From assembly GCA_037179335.1 (NCBI GenBank), contig JAKZHN010000022.1, positions 124,001 through 188,000 on the forward strand: 64,000 bases of DNA, given 5' to 3'. Numbering within the stretch: position 1 is the stretch's first letter; each line of letters opens with the position of its first letter. Under the pieces are notes generated by a model. It saw only the letters and a program-made list of their open reading frames with translations. It was not told the origin of the DNA and ran no database searches. The translations under genes were made by a program, and so were the position numbers. Origin of the DNA: Cyclaneusma minus (Eukaryota > Ascomycota > Leotiomycetes > Marthamycetales > Marthamycetaceae). This document shows, piece after piece, positions 21,742 through 34,235 of the stretch.

Positions 21742-24700
21742 CTAATACGCCGATCGTGTCCTCATATCCTAGACACACACCGTCAGTCACAAATTCCTCA
21801 ACAGATCACAGGGTAATCAGAGCAAACTTACCGAAATCTTCCTCTCAATCTCCCTCACACTCCGATCCAACTCTCCCGCAATCATCTGCTTCTTATCATT
21901 CGGCAACAACATGTACCGTTCGCAAAGATCGCCATCGATAACGCCCTTAACAGGCACATAGTAGCTCCTGTAAATCAGATGGTCGCGACCTGCAAGCGGT
22001 GCGTCTTCGCTGCGCAAGTGCTGCTCAAGCGTTTGGAAGAAATCCACATCCTCACGACTGACGAAGGGGATTAGGATACCGATGGTACCCTGTAAACCGC
22101 TCCATAAAAGGCAGTCGCGACCACCTGCTACAAGGGACGTCTTTTGGATTGAGGTGGGGATGTCTTGTGGGTAGAAATGCGCCATTAGGGAGAGGCGATG
22201 GGGAGCGCCTTGCAGGTATTGCCGCTCGTGCAACAAGTGCGCGCCCGAGCCCTCCTCATCAGCCTCCTCGGATGCTTTCTGCGGACATCTCAGCAGCCAC
22301 AGGTTTCCAAACTTGTCGCCGCCAGCAGTAGTCTCGTAATCAACCATGGTAGTGCAGGTGGTCCAGCGAGGGACGGTGTCGTCGACGAATGGGATGAGGC
22401 GGTTTTCTTGGAACTTGTAGACTACGTAGATGACGCTTTCCTGAAGGTCGCTTACGATGATGCGACTTCCTTGAGTTTGCAGGCCGACAATCAGATTAGG
22501 CACGACTTCTGCTTGGGACTTTCGCAGCAGTTGGCGCAGACCAAGGTCGTAGATGCGGAGGTCTTTGCCGATACCGGCGAGGAGACGGCCTTGGAATGGG
22601 AGGAGGGCTAAGGGGGGCTCTTCGACTTTGGTCTTGTGGATGAATTCGAGCTCTTTGCCGTCTTCTTGGAAGCGGTAGATGTGGATGAAGCCTGCGGTGA
22701 ATGACCGAGGAGCCATGACCATGTCTTTGCCGGTTCCGACAACTAAGAAGGATTCATCCTCTTGACTTGTGAACGACACGACTGCGATGCTCACGGCTGC
22801 TTCGTTGTCTTCGAGGTCGATCTTTTGGAGCACGCTTTTCTCGGTCACGGGGTCGATTACGCTTATGCAGGATGCCCAATGACCTTGGCCTCGTGGGTAG
22901 CCGAACTCTTCTGCAGGGAGAATTGCAGCGTCGCCGTTGGTAACAGAAGGATCTTCAAGCAATTTGTTTTTCGTTGCTGGAGAAAGGATGTTGTTGTCGG
23001 CTTCGATGGTGTAGAAAAGAGGATGTTCTGGGTGGCGTGCGAAACGGCGTGGAGTGTAGGTTAGGGGAATCGATTCTTGGAGTAAGTTGTCGGTGAGCTT
23101 CTCGATGGAGAAGATGCTGTGTCTCGTCAGCCACTGTAAATCAAGTAACGGGGACAGAAGGAATTGGTAGAAGGTTGATGTTTGTCAGTAGGAACAATTG
23201 GTATTATGATTTGAATCCTCATTGTCAATGTGACATAAGGGGTGAGTAACGTAGTTTTCATCATAACATCTGTGAAAATGAAAGTAAGAAAAAGATGGAA
23301 TACAACATACCGTAAGTTTTGCCCCTGGATTCCCACCATACCCTCGGTGCATTGTTCGCTGCTGAAGTTCCAGCCCCACTCCAGACCGACGTAGTTGAGA
23401 GGTGTCAGCATAAAGCCCTTGGTTACTGGATCTGAGTATCCCAACCAAGGTCTCGAACTCAGAGCGAGCACGGCCGTCTGACCCTTGACTTGGACTCGGA
23501 ACAGTTTCGCAGGCTTAGGTCCCAAAAACCTGGTACGTGTATCGGAAAGCTCGCCAGTGACTTCGTCGAGTACAGTGCGCAGGTAAACACCAGAGTACAA
23601 GCCGATGTGCAGGTAAAGCGTAGAGCCACCGGAGGAAGAGTCTGTCATAGCCATGATAGAAAGTGCGGATGGAGCGGACGTTAATGCTTGAACCGACTTG
23701 TTTTCCAAAGTCGAATCGGGGTCCAGACTTAGAATTCTGACAGTCGAATCATCGCAGCCTACAGCCAAGAACTGACTTCGTTGACGACCTTCCGGTACCT
23801 CACCAAGACTTAAACAGGTGACTGTGCCGCTCATTTCTCGCCTTTCGTCGTACTCTGCTAGAGAGCCGTCGGTATCCATTTCAAAATACACGATTTCACC
23901 AGAACTGAGTGCTACGGCTACTTGTCGCTCATTAGTAGTTGCAGCAACGATTGATCGATGCTGAGGAGCTGCCCACTCATTCACTCGGCGATCAGCCCTG
24001 ATGTGTCGAATACCCTTGGGATGAACCTGAATGAGGCCATCTTCACCGAGCTGCTGCACAGCCAGAGTAGATGCTGATGACAGAAATCCAGTGTCGTTAA
24101 CTTCCTCTACAGTCTCACCAATGCTAAGCACAAGAGTACCATTGGAGAAGGACAGGATAATGTAGGCGTCGAAATCGTCACCGCGAGTAAGCTTCGTCGT
24201 CCAGACAGCCGATGGTACACCTGGAAGCTCTGACTCGACAATTTCATTCACTTCCAGCCCATGTTTCAGGGTACGGAAGGTACTTCTGGCACCAGTACCA
24301 CAGATACTGTAGATCTGGGGTGCATCTTCTTCTGTGAGATTCGCAACTTTGCAGTCCATTAAGGGGTTCATCGAATCAATGCTCTCAACAAGATTCAAGT
24401 TTTCCGCAGGCCGTGGATGAAAGTAGACGGGAGTGTACGGCGCCGTTGGGTCCGTGGGGAAGTTATCACTGTTGTACTCTTCCTCTTCGTCATCGTCTCC
24501 GAGCTTCTCAAATTGGTAGAATTGGTGATTGCCAAATTCGCTGGCAACAAACAAAAATCCACTCTTCAAGATGCAGAGACTAGTTGCGATGGGTACTGTA
24601 TCGAAGTACTTGATCTTCAGGCGCTTCACTTCACCGGTGGGGTTTCCGTCTTCGTCCTCGACCATTTCAATGGTTACCTTGAACAGGTCACCATCTTCGC

Positions 24701-25796
24701 TCTGGAGCAAGAAAAAGAAGGCACCGGCGGCACCTCTCATCTTGTGCATTACACCCGCGACAATCGTCCGTTTCCGGTTGGGATCCTCTGTTGCGCCGCG
24801 CCTCCTTGGAATAGCGACCCTGAAAGCCTCTTGGTTTGAATGTCGGTAAGTGATATTGTCCTCGCCACACACCAAAACTCCACTGGGCCCATCAGTGCCA
24901 CCGGGAACTTGGAAAAGCATGGTCGCTGTCCGATCCACAGGGTCCGTCCATTTCCGAACCACGTGGTTCAGTCCCAAATCAAGCTCGTAGTACACCAATG
25001 TTTTCTCGATTTCCTCATAAGCCTGGCCTGTCGGATCTTGGTCTGACTCACTGTAGTCGACTTCGAGAGCAGCGAAAACAGGATTTGCGTATCCAACATC
25101 AAGTGCTACCAAAGCAAAGACCAAAGTCTGTGCTTTGTGGGCTTCCAGAGGAGATGAGATGGTCAGTTCGGCCTGCGAGTTTCGGTTCAGAACATAGACC
25201 AGTTTGTTCTTCTCGACCGATGCAATCAGACACGCTCTTCCCTTGGGATCCACTGCAAGATATTGTCCCGGAATGACTCTCCTCACGCCGGACTTGCCAA
25301 AGGTCTCGAGATGTAATCTGTTGAACTTGTTTTGTGCAGGAACAAATTCGACAATGGTGATGCGCCCCGAATCAGAGCCTATGATAATGTAGTCTGCAGA
25401 TATTTTAGCGGAGTCCCAATAGAGTTCCCAGACATAGCACACATCTCGATGCCCCCCTATACGGATCTCATGGGTTTTCGCATGGGTCGCGCTATCCGCC
25501 ATACTTTCATCACTAAGTGAAGCTCTTAAATGGGACTAATAAGTGGACTCACCCTTATTGCTACCCGCTAATCGGAAGGCAGCCAGACATCTGATGATGC
25601 CGAAGACATCATGGGAGAGGGCGGTAATGACTTTTCCCTGGGAAGGGTCAGGTCTGTGAAGAGTAAGACGGGAGCCTGAAGCCGTGACAATCTGCTGTTC
25701 TTTCGTACCGGCAAACTGACCCAGGATGGCTTGCGTGACTGCTGTAGGCGGTTGTACAGTCAGAGAGTACATGAACATGGAAGAAGTGGTGGCCAT
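21742..25796 (-). CDS. RSE1: Splicing factor 3B subunit 3 (Rse1/SAP130)
   Basis: Four exons, complement(join(21742..21768,21832..23116,23311..25393,25553..25796)), give 1212 residues, close to the 1217 of human SF3B3. The product is a DDB1/CPSF160-type protein of three WD-like propellers and belongs to the U2 snRNP SF3b complex, which holds the branch-site region. Landmarks match SF3B3 throughout: SDSGRITIVEF, FGKSGVRRVIPGQYLAVDPK, DLGLNHVVRKW, FLFVASEFGNHQFYQ, DAYIILSFSNGTLVLSIGET, GIRHIRADRRVNEW, SLDPDSTLENK, VIVSDLQESVIYV-like IIVSDLQESVIYV, and HLRSEDAPLAGRDH. The ending KISDMRTRSAY comes from a last exon of only 27 bases after a 63-base intron, in line with the family's C-terminus. The start MATTSSMFMYSLTV is the conserved one. 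The gene is divergent from MSS51. Confidence 0.95.
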
Positions 25797-26292
25797 CTTG
25801 GTCAGCAGCCAGCCCAGCGGCCCGGCGCAGCGTCAGAAAGATCCAATTCCGCAAGGTCCAGTTCGGAAGGACGTGAATGTCGCCGCGAAGAAGCTGTCGC
25901 GAAAGTCGTATGGCGGAGCTCGAGGTTGTGGACGAGGAGGATTGGCGCTTGACCGGCTAGTATCAACTATCTCCGGCGGATTCGACAAGACCCAGTTTGG
26001 ATGAGGGAGAGACGGCGAGGGGAGAGGGTCGTCGCGGAATTCGTGGAATAGCAGATCGGAGCTCGAGGCTGTGGACGAGTTGATGAGGCTCCAAAAAGGC
26101 GCGGCCCAGAGACTTTTGTGACGCCGGGCGGGAGCGCCAAGCGGCCCAAGCTCGGGGTCCTCCCGCATATCATTGAACATGGTGACATTTTTATGATCTG
26201 ATATCCGTCAAAACACCTTTGCCAGTCGCAAGTCGTCCCCCTTCACCAGTCGTCCCCCTTCACCAGGAGCATTTGCGCCAATTCCGCGCATA
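25797..26292. promoter_or_regulatory. Divergent region between RSE1 and MSS51
   Basis: 496 bases between two starts. An imperfect repeat of about 24 bases occurs at 25914-25939 and 26055-26078 (both with GGAGCTCGAGG and TGTGGACGAG). A 115-codon frame on the minus strand (25833-26180) spans both copies and ends 36 bases before RSE1; I take it as chance or an upstream reading frame. Confidence 0.5.
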
Positions 26293-27909
26293 ATGGTTTC
26301 TTATACCTGCCAACGATGTTTGGCAAGCTTACGGCCCCTTCGGCCACACTCCACGAAGCTCGCCGGAACCGCGACTCGCCATATTTCGACCTCGAAGAGC
26401 CCAGTTGTCTCAACAAGAAGCACCAAACCGAGTCAATCGCATGAGAAAATCAGCAAACGACCGGTGTCTACGTTCCAAGGCCAGACTCCCCAAAACGAGC
26501 CGACTAAGTATCGACTGGGGAATGCACCTACTCCCAAAACCGAGGGAAGGCCTCTCCTGATGCCCAACAACCTATTCCATTCCTTCTCAAACTCGCCCTC
26601 GCCAGAAATACGACGTCGGGCTGCTTTCATAAAGCAGAACGCCTACTGCCCACATCCAGATCACCGACAGACCCGAATACCGACCAATCCGGACGATTTG
26701 GAGGCGCGGAAGACTACTGGAGCTCTGCCACCAGCACATGTGAAATTCGAGTGCCCGGATTGCGGAATTCCGGTGTCTTGCTCAGAGGAGCATTGGGCTG
26801 ATGACTACGAGGCGCATCTGGAGATATGCGACACTCTTCGGGAGATCAATGAAGATGATCACGATCTCCGTTCGGGTCGATTCTTTCCCGAATTCGAGTA
26901 TCCTGGAGACCAGATTGAAGAGGCTATGGTCAATATGACCAACTGGGATACATTTTTGTATTCGAGAGAATTCAGGGCTATCAACGATGAACGGAGCTTG
27001 CGCCAAGCAACACGACTGCTGACATACCCGATTACAATTGGCAGCGTGTTACATGAACTGAGTCCATACAACATCAGAAATCGCCTGACGATGGAAGGTC
27101 TCAAGAGTTTGAGCGGTAGGTTTTCCTGTTTACACTGCACATTTCCCCCCTAGCTGACATTTCCCAGCTCTACGCTACACTCTTCACCCACCCAAAAGCG
27201 GTGCCGGAGCCGATATCAAGGGCCTCCGACCAAACCCACCTCCAGTCCGGCTATTTATTCTAGGAGCCCGTGCCGAGTCATCCCTACCAAGAGAAGTATG
27301 GATACAGCTGGCACACTTGTTCCCACGAGTGACATTCCATCTGATCTTCATCGGCCCCGAGAGCATGGCAAACCGAGATGCCGAGTTCCCCCTTCCCGAC
27401 CGAACACCCAGCAACCCATACGGTGCTGTCGTCGAAGACCGGATAGCCAATTCCTTGAAGATCAGCACCTATGTTGAGTACTACCAGACGCTCCACCAGG
27501 CTGGCCACTTCTACCCCTACGATCCCTATTTCGACTGCTTCGTGCTTTTCCACCCGGGCTTGGGACACCCCGCCAGCTCTCATGAGTGGGAGGATGCTAT
27601 TCCGCAGTTGCTTGAGACCAAGGTTCCTATCTTGGTCACTGGATACACTCAGTTCGATATGGACAGAGATATCGAGTGGGTCAAGAAGACTGCTGGTGGG
27701 GAGATGGACATTCTGATGAAGCCTGGGGAGAACAAATTCAGGAGTTTGAGATGGGACTTGAATGATCTGGATCCGGCAGATATCAGCTGCGGGAACTGGG
27801 GTACTTGGGCTTTCAGAGGAAAGAGGTATGTGGTCCTGACACAACAGATTTTGCGTGAAAAAAGCTAACGATGTGCAGATACGAAACCACGAGGAAAGAT
27901 GCGGAATAG
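26293..27909 (+). CDS. MSS51: Mss51, COX1 translational activator of mitochondria
   Basis: join(26293..27115,27168..27825,27879..27909) gives 503 residues. The N-terminus is basic, Ser/Thr-rich and poor in acidic residues (MVSYTCQRCLASLRPLRPHS), as for a mitochondrial targeting peptide. A MYND-type zinc-binding segment at about residues 117-180 has CPHPDH and then CPDCGIPVSC, with H and C residues up to EICDTL. The conserved core follows: GRFFPEFEYPGDQIEEAMVN, WDTFLYSREF, RLLTYPITIGSVLHELSPYN. In yeast Mss51 activates translation of COX1 mRNA and binds new Cox1; the filamentous-fungal proteins share the core and the role is inferred. The start is the only good one. The last exon is 31 bases long. 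Confidence 0.88.
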
Positions 27910-28356
27910 GCTTTTGGAGACCATTGTACAAACTAGTGTAAATATCAACCGCTTGTACCAAGAAACTCCCTGGCATCTGGACCTTGACATAGAAAGTCAT
28001 TCTTGGAGCCCACAAAAATCCGATGTGGCTCAATTTGTGACGAACCCCTGAGCAGCAAATGGAATAAATGCCGCAACAATGCACTGATGAAGGTTAATCG
28101 CGGCGATAGTGACTCACTTTTTCCGATTTATTTCTGTGCTACTAGAGCACTCCCGCCACCTTTGAACCTCACCGAAATCTTCGATTTCCACATCTTGCGA
28201 CCAAACATTCCAAGCTGTTTCGAAACATAAAGCAGAGCCTCAAGACGTCACCTGCGGCTCATCCCACAAACTCAGACCGCCTTCCCAAACCGCAAATCCT
28301 CCACACTCCACCCCACATCCGACATCATCATCGCAAAACCCCCAGCTTCAACAACA
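27910..28356. other. Short intergenic region between MSS51 and the TFC7-like gene
   Basis: 447 bases holding the MSS51 3' end and the promoter of the next gene. No other feature seen. Confidence 0.5.
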
Positions 28357-29527
28357 ATGCTATTAGAGGTAATCTACCTCACCCGGCATGGCGTAAGTAC
28401 TCCAACATCATCTTCACCTCCATCAAATATACAGTCCAACCGCTAATCTCACAAATAGTTCCGCAGCAACTGGGTAGTCAACGCCTCCACCGGCGAATAC
28501 ACCACCACCATCCGCTCCCCAACCAACATCCCCTCCGACCCCGCGCTCGCCGGCCACGGCGAACTCCAATCGCGCGAACTCGCTTCCCACCTCTCCAAAA
28601 TCTCTCCTCCCATCGATCGCTTCTATTCCTCGCCGTTTTACCGTTGTCTACAAACAATCTCCCCTTCCGTCCTCGCCGTCTCAAAAACCCAAGGCCCTGA
28701 AACTTCGACGCAAAATGGAGAGAAAGAGAAAGAGGCTGAGCAAGTAGAGCAAGTAGAGGAGAAATATAAGATTAGAGCAGAGCCGGGATTTGGTGAATGG
28801 TACGGCACAGCGCGTTTCGACCACCCATCACCCGCTGCTCTCTCTTTGCTAGTATCACTTTTCCCGCAAACGCTGTCCTCGGATTACAACACACCGGTGA
28901 TTGTCCCGAGCACGAATGGGGAAAGCATAGAAACACTCCACGACCGCGTGGCCTACGCATTAGCACGCGTTATCGCCGACATTGACGAGGAAAATGCGAA
29001 AGGGGCGGATATAAGGTCGATTTGTATCTGCACGCATGCAGCGACGCTTATTGCGATGGGAAGAGCGTTGACGGGACATATGCCTGATGATTCGGGAGAG
29101 GAGGATTTCAAGCCGTTTACTTGTGGGGTGAGCACTTTTGTGCGCCGGACAAAGGGAACGGATGGGAAAGAGGGGGAAGTGCCGAAGTGGGAAGGTGTTG
29201 GCAAAGAGATTCCGAGGGTGGAGTGGAGGGAGGGGAAAGGGGTGGGGGGTGGGTGGGAGTGTACGGGGAATGGGGATTGCAGTTTTTTGAGTGAGGGGGA
29301 GGAGAGGGGCTGGTGAGTTTGTTCCTATTGTTTCAGCATCAAGTTGTGGATGTTGGCACTTTTGGGACTCTGCTAATATGTGGTACAGGCATTTCTCAGG
29401 AGATGAAGCGTTCAGCACGGGGCCGGAAGCGGTGCTGAATGCGGCTGCTGATAAGGGCGTGGTTGTGGAAGAGAAGCATGATGAGAAACAGGGGGCGAAA
29501 TCGCCGGGTGGGGGCTCGAGGCTATGA
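28357..29527 (+). CDS. TFC7: Histidine-phosphatase-fold protein, TFIIIC tau55-like
   Basis: join(28357..28392,28459..29312,29389..29527) gives 342 residues. The phosphohistidine motif is at residues 9-13 (TRHGF), and the first intron falls exactly between RHG and FRSNW. Further landmarks are FYSSPFYRCLQT, a GFGEWYG block and SICICTHAATLIAMGRAL with the second catalytic-type His. The C-terminus has a WECTGNGDCSFLSEG block, then GWHFSGDEAF. This order matches fungal proteins annotated as tau55/Tfc7, the histidine-phosphatase subunit of the RNA polymerase III factor TFIIIC, rather than glycolytic phosphoglycerate mutase. Whether it still has phosphatase activity is not shown by sequence. The tail after residue 300 is Gly/Glu/Lys-rich. 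The family is sure; the TFC7 name is likely. Confidence 0.75.
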
Positions 29528-30287
29528 GGGAGCTTTAGAAGAAAAGGCTCTGGATTTGTGTTTCTATGGTGGTCGGGTTTGATACCATGGCGTCTTGCGG
29601 GATAGAGGCAAATGGCAATGGGGCCACAGAAATGGCTATATTGGGAGGGGGCCCTCCTCGGGGCATCTCTTCCCCTAGAGTAGAAATGAATAAATCGAAG
29701 ATATGAGAATCTGAATGTACGGTTAGGCAATTTTGAACTGCAAGATGTCTTGATCGTGAAAATAGGAGCAAGGAGTAGCGAATCTCAAATGTCAAATCTC
29801 ATGATCAAATGTTCCAAAGTGTCGAGGTACGCCGGTAGGTCAGCTTTAGGGGGCTGGACCGGCGGCTCGATAATTGTTGCAGAGCTTAATCCTAGAGCTG
29901 CTAAAAAGCCCTTGGTCCAAAAATCAAATCCCGCGCTTCTCGACTGTTTGATATAAGGTCGATTTGGCGAAATAGGTACAATCTGACATATTGCACCTCG
30001 TTAAGGTATCGCGGGCTTGCGTCTCGCGAGGTCTCGCACCCAATAGATCGATGGCGGCTGGGGTAGGTGCTTTTACTGGAGTATGCGGGTCGGAAGGTAT
30101 GGGAGAAGGCATGCAACAAGATCTAGATATCATTATTAAAGGCAAGGTCACTTTGGACGAATATGCTGCTTTTCCACGTATAAATGGCAGCTGAATGTTT
30201 TTTGCACTACCAGAGGCTGCTTGAATCCAACGACGACCATTTGATTGCGAAGGCCAAAATCCCAGACTGGGTTTATATAGGCAAAAT
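29528..30287. other. Intergenic, 760 bases, no gene found
   Basis: Downstream ends of two convergent genes. Short frames without support. Confidence 0.45.
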
Positions 30288-30814
30288 TTACCAGCAACAT
30301 CCGCCCCCTTTATTATCGTTTTGGGCGTTTTTCGAAATTCCTTTTATTGTCGCCGACACTTGAGATCCCCCTTGATTTGGTGCTTTTTGCGCCGGTTCTC
30401 GCTTTTTCGTGGTTTTCACTACCGTGCCGTTTTGCGCTTTTTGCTGTTCGACAAAGCCGCAGTCCGCGATCAGGAACCATCAAGAGACTGGAAAAGGGTC
30501 TCCACGATGTACAAGACTTACGCTAACCTCTGACTCTATCAGAGTTCCCACGACCGATGCGGGACCAGCAGCTTCCATTTCCCGATTGATTTGGTCGACA
30601 ATGGCGTTGTGAGGTTTTGGAGCCAGAGGGCGGAGGGCTGGTCTAGGTCGGGGAGCAACAGTGTTCGTAATTCGACCCTTTTCCCTCCCAAACCCCACTG
30701 CTAGTGTGAAAGAAAGTTCAGCAAAAGTCTAAAAGAGAGGGGTTGCGATCAACGCCACCTCTGTTACCCTCACGCTAAAGCGCCCTTACGGACTCTGCTG
30801 CTATTCGAAATCAT
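30288..30814 (-). CDS. Small unknown spliced gene
   Basis: complement(join(30288..30443,30522..30697,30790..30814)) gives 118 residues. Both introns have good borders (GTAAGG..AGCAG, 91 bases; GTAAGTC..GAACAG, 78 bases) and keep the frame through three open parts. The product starts MISNSSRVLGFGREKGRITN, goes on with a Pro/Arg-rich stretch (RPRPALRPLAPKPHN) and a likely helix (AIVDQINREMEAAG), then a Lys/Gln/Asn-rich tail ending KGGGCCW. The terminal Gly-Gly-Gly-Cys-Cys-Trp could be a lipid-attachment site; that is a guess. I do not know the family. The first exon is short (25 bases) and is the least certain part. Confidence 0.45.
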
Positions 30815-31362
30815 ATTGAACCCTCTGGCCGGGCCTCTCGGGTCAGTGAAATCTCGCAGACCGTGACCTTTTGTTGAGACTTTAAAACAGAAACGAATAT
30901 AGGGAGATGCCGAAGCTCTGGAAGGGCATTTGACATCCTTGGTCACTTTTGCTTGCTATACTCTTTGAGACAGAGCTGAAGGCTTGAGTATCGGTTAGGT
31001 CCTAGGAAACATATTTGAACATTTGGAAACTCTTCCCAAACGCCCTTGAGAACGCACGTAAGAGGGCTCACTCAGAGGCGATCCTCAAGCTGCGTAGGTA
31101 GGCATGATGGTTGTAGGGGTGCAGTCACTCGCAAGGAGACAATTCCAACACATATCACACGAGCTGGAAGCTTTGTCTTTCAATCTTGGATCTTCAACTC
31201 GGTTCCTCTCTATTGCTGTAGCATCTGAAGTGCTCGATGACAAGCTAGCTAATGTGGAGACCAGGTCACCACTGCCCATAGAACCATGGCGCCGTCCTCC
31301 TCGTAATTGTCATCATTACAGCGAAACCCAAATCTCGAACCAAACCCATGCAGCGAGTAAAA
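30815..31362. other. Intergenic, 548 bases, no gene found
   Basis: Lies between the 3' end of RPS14 and the start of the small unknown gene. Nothing else is seen. Confidence 0.45.
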
Positions 31363-32031
31363 TCAGAGACGACGACCACGGCGACCACCCTTGCGGCGGG
31401 TGCTGTCGGATGGGGTGGGGGTAACATCCTCGATTCTGCCAATCTTCATTCCGGAACGAGCGAGAGCACGGAGAGCGGATTGAGCACCGGGGCCGGGGGT
31501 CTTGGTGCCGTTACCTGGGAGAGAATTAGCATGCCTTCGTGGTCTGCTTTGTACCCTGGATTCGTCTCTTACCTCCAGTGGCACGGATCTTGATGTGGAG
31601 GGCGTTGAGGCCGAGCTCCTTGCAGCGGGTGGCGACGTCCTGGGCAGCCAACATGGCAGCGTATGGGGAGGATTCGTCACGGTCGGCCTTGACCTTCATG
31701 CCACCGGTGACACGGCAGATGGTTTCGCGGCCACTGGAATCACCCAGAAAGTCAGCCTAACCATTCACGCAGCATATGGAACATTGGAGCTTCGCGATTC
31801 CGCCAGAACACGGGCTTTCAAGTGTAGACGAACCTGAGATCGGTGACGTGGACGAAAGTGTCGTTGAAGGATGCGAAGATACGGGCAACGCCAAAGACGA
31901 GTTCACCTGGCGGGGTTCCATCAGCATTTGCAGTTCTGTGACGGCGACGGGGAGCAGCGCATACCATCTCGAACCTGGGGACCAAGAGAGATGTTCTCCT
32001 GGGCAGGGCGCGCGGCTTTCTTGGGAGGCAT
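31363..32031 (-). CDS. RPS14: 40S ribosomal protein S14 (uS11)
   Basis: Four exons, complement(join(31363..31514,31573..31733,31834..31906,31965..32031)), give 150 residues, the normal length for this protein. The start MPPKKAARPAQENISLGPQV and the block ELVFGVARIFASFNDTFVHV are typical, as are GRETICRVTGGMKVKADRDE, SSPYAAMLAAQDVA, and the end DVTPTPSDSTRRKGGRRGRR. uS11 sits at the platform of the small subunit near the mRNA exit and helps 18S rRNA maturation. Introns are 58, 100 and 58 bases with standard borders. The gene shares a 376-base divergent upstream region with TYR1. Confidence 0.96.
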
Positions 32032-32407
32032 GGTGATTGATTTGGGTGGATCGTCGGTGGTCGTTGGGCGGTTGCTTCTTCGATGGCACGATCTGAATCT
32101 CGAAGGTTGCGCGAGGAAATTCAGAGAGAATTGAGTGTGCGAGGCGCTAGCTCTGTTGTGGCCTAGTGCCGGCTACCGCATCTACAAATATCCGTGCGCT
32201 AAGTCTGCGCGCTACTGCTTTATCTTCTTCCACGAGCTTTCTCCTCCTCCATCATTTTTCATCTCCCGTTGAAAATTCAGCATCAACGCGCACAACGTCC
32301 TGAAGCCACCCGTCTTTGCGACAGGCTGGCACTTCCCAGGACTCCGACTGCGACCTACCTGATGTGAGCCTTTGCCTTTGCGCAAGGCCTGCCACATCTT
32401 GGACGCC
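32032..32407. promoter_or_regulatory. Divergent region between RPS14 and TYR1
   Basis: 376 bases between two starts. Pyrimidine-rich tracts on each strand fit a strongly used ribosomal-protein promoter. No separate gene. Confidence 0.45.
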
Positions 32408-34235
32408 ATGGACCAATCCAGCATGCCCTCGTTCCCGGGCTCCGAGAACTTTGTTGTGGGCATCATCGGCATGGGCGACATGGGCAAGATGTATGCTCGG
32501 CGCCTCGCTGATGCTGGCTGGCGGTGAGACTTTCCTCTTCACAACTGTCGAGGACAGTCTGCGCTTCTTTGTTTGTGAGTACTCCCCATCTCTTCTTCCC
32601 CATTCTCATGATGACTTGAGTGCATTTGGCTCGAGTATTGTCTTCGGCGGGCTTGACTACCATTCTGGTACCAGGCTTTGCCGTTGGCAGTCACTGATGT
32701 AAATTCTCAGCTACCTTAATTTTTTTCTTGTCTGAAGAAAACACTCTCCGCAAGCCCTGTTTGACCACACGTTCTGGGACACTTGCTAACGAACTCATAG
32801 TCTCTAGTCTACCACCATCTTTTACTTTTGCTTGCTTGAATGAAGGCTTCCTTGATGCTGACGAAAGCTCCTCGGCAGAATCTATGCCTGTGATCGGGAG
32901 GACAAGTACGATGCATTGGTTGAGGAGTTTTCTGACAGAGTAAATATCCATGTACATAAACACCTAGCTCTGGTTGCTGAGCGGCTTCTAGAAAAGAATT
33001 CGAATACTTTCCAATGGCCATCTCGTTGCAAGAGCAAGTGACTACATCATCTACAGTGTGGAAGCAGCTTCAATTGACCGTGTCGTTGCACAATTCGGAC
33101 CATGTATGCCATCGCCGCCAGATTGACTTGTACTCGTACTGATTGACTCGAAGCTACCAAGCAGGGCGCCATCGTCGGTGGACAGACCTCGTGTAAAGCT
33201 CCTGAAATCGAAGCCTTCGAGAAACACCTCCCAGAAGACGTCGACATAGTATCCTGCCATTCGTTGCATGGCCCCAATGTCGATCCAAAAGGACAGCCCT
33301 TGGTAGGTCAAGTGCCATACCCGTGAGATCTCCCTACTAATGCTGGCCAGGTTCTCATCCAACACCGAGCGTCAGATGAAAACTTCCGCAAGGTGGTATC
33401 CATCTTGTCAGGACTAGGATCGGCAAAGCACGTCTACCTCTCCGCCGCCGAGCACGACCGCATCACCGCCGATACCCAAGCCGTAACCCACGCCGCCTTC
33501 CTCAGCATGGGCAAAGCCTGGCACGCCAACTCGCAATTCCCCTGGGAAGACCCACGCTACATCGGCGGCATCGAGAACGTCAAAATCAACCTAACCTTCC
33601 GCATCTATTCCCAAAAATGGCACGTTTACGCCGGCCTCGCCATTCTCAACCCTTACGCGCGAGAGCAAATCAAACAATACGCCCAATCTGTGACCGAATT
33701 GTTCAAGCTCATGCTCGGTGGTCATCGTGAAGAATTGGAAAATAGGATTAAGAACGCGGGAAAGAAGGTGTTTGGCACGAAACAGTGGGAGACGGATTTG
33801 CTTCTGAAAGACGAAGTGCTGGATCGGTTTTCGCTGGGCCAGAAACCTGAAACGCCGATTCCGAACAATCATCTCAGTTTGTTGGCGATGGTGGACTGTT
33901 GGTCTGCCCTTAATATCGTTCCCTACGACCACATGATTTGCTCGACTCCTCTTTTCCGTCTCTGGCTCGGAGTCACGGAATATCTGTTTTGTCAACCAGC
34001 ACTCTTGGATGAGGTTATCCGTGTAGCTATCGAAGACAATACGTTCCGGTCTGATGACTTGGAGTTTACGTTTGCGGCGAGGGCGTGGAGTGATTGTGTT
34101 GCGTTTGGGGATTTTGAGGGATATAGGGATCGGTTTCAGAGTACGCAGAAGTTCTTTGAACCGAGGTTTGCGGAGGCGACGAAGGTGGGGAATGAGATGA
34201 TTAAGACGATTATGGCGAATACTGCGAAGGATTGA
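32408..34235 (+). CDS. TYR1: Prephenate dehydrogenase (NADP+)
   Basis: Five exons, join(32408..32523,32879..32939,32992..33103,33154..33302,33351..34235), give 440 residues, typical for fungal Tyr1. The enzyme turns prephenate into 4-hydroxyphenylpyruvate in tyrosine synthesis. The dinucleotide-binding loop is GIIGMGDMG at residues 18-26. Other landmarks are ICACDRE-like IYACDRED after the first intron, YIIYSVEAASIDRVVAQFGP, GAIVGGQTSCKAPE, VDIVSCHSLHGP, VLIQHRASDE, TADTQAVTHAAFLSMG, and WHVYAGLAILNPYAREQI. The first intron is long (355 bases); the others are 48-52 bases. The third uses an AAG acceptor (CGAAG|CT), chosen because it alone restores PSTKQGAIVGG in frame. A MITE-like element lies 450 bases downstream. 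Confidence 0.92.

Noticed and set aside
25833..26180. 115-codon frame on the minus strand upstream of RSE1
   Set aside because: It lies in a divergent promoter, runs through an imperfect repeat, has low-complexity content and ends 36 bases before the RSE1 start. No family likeness.
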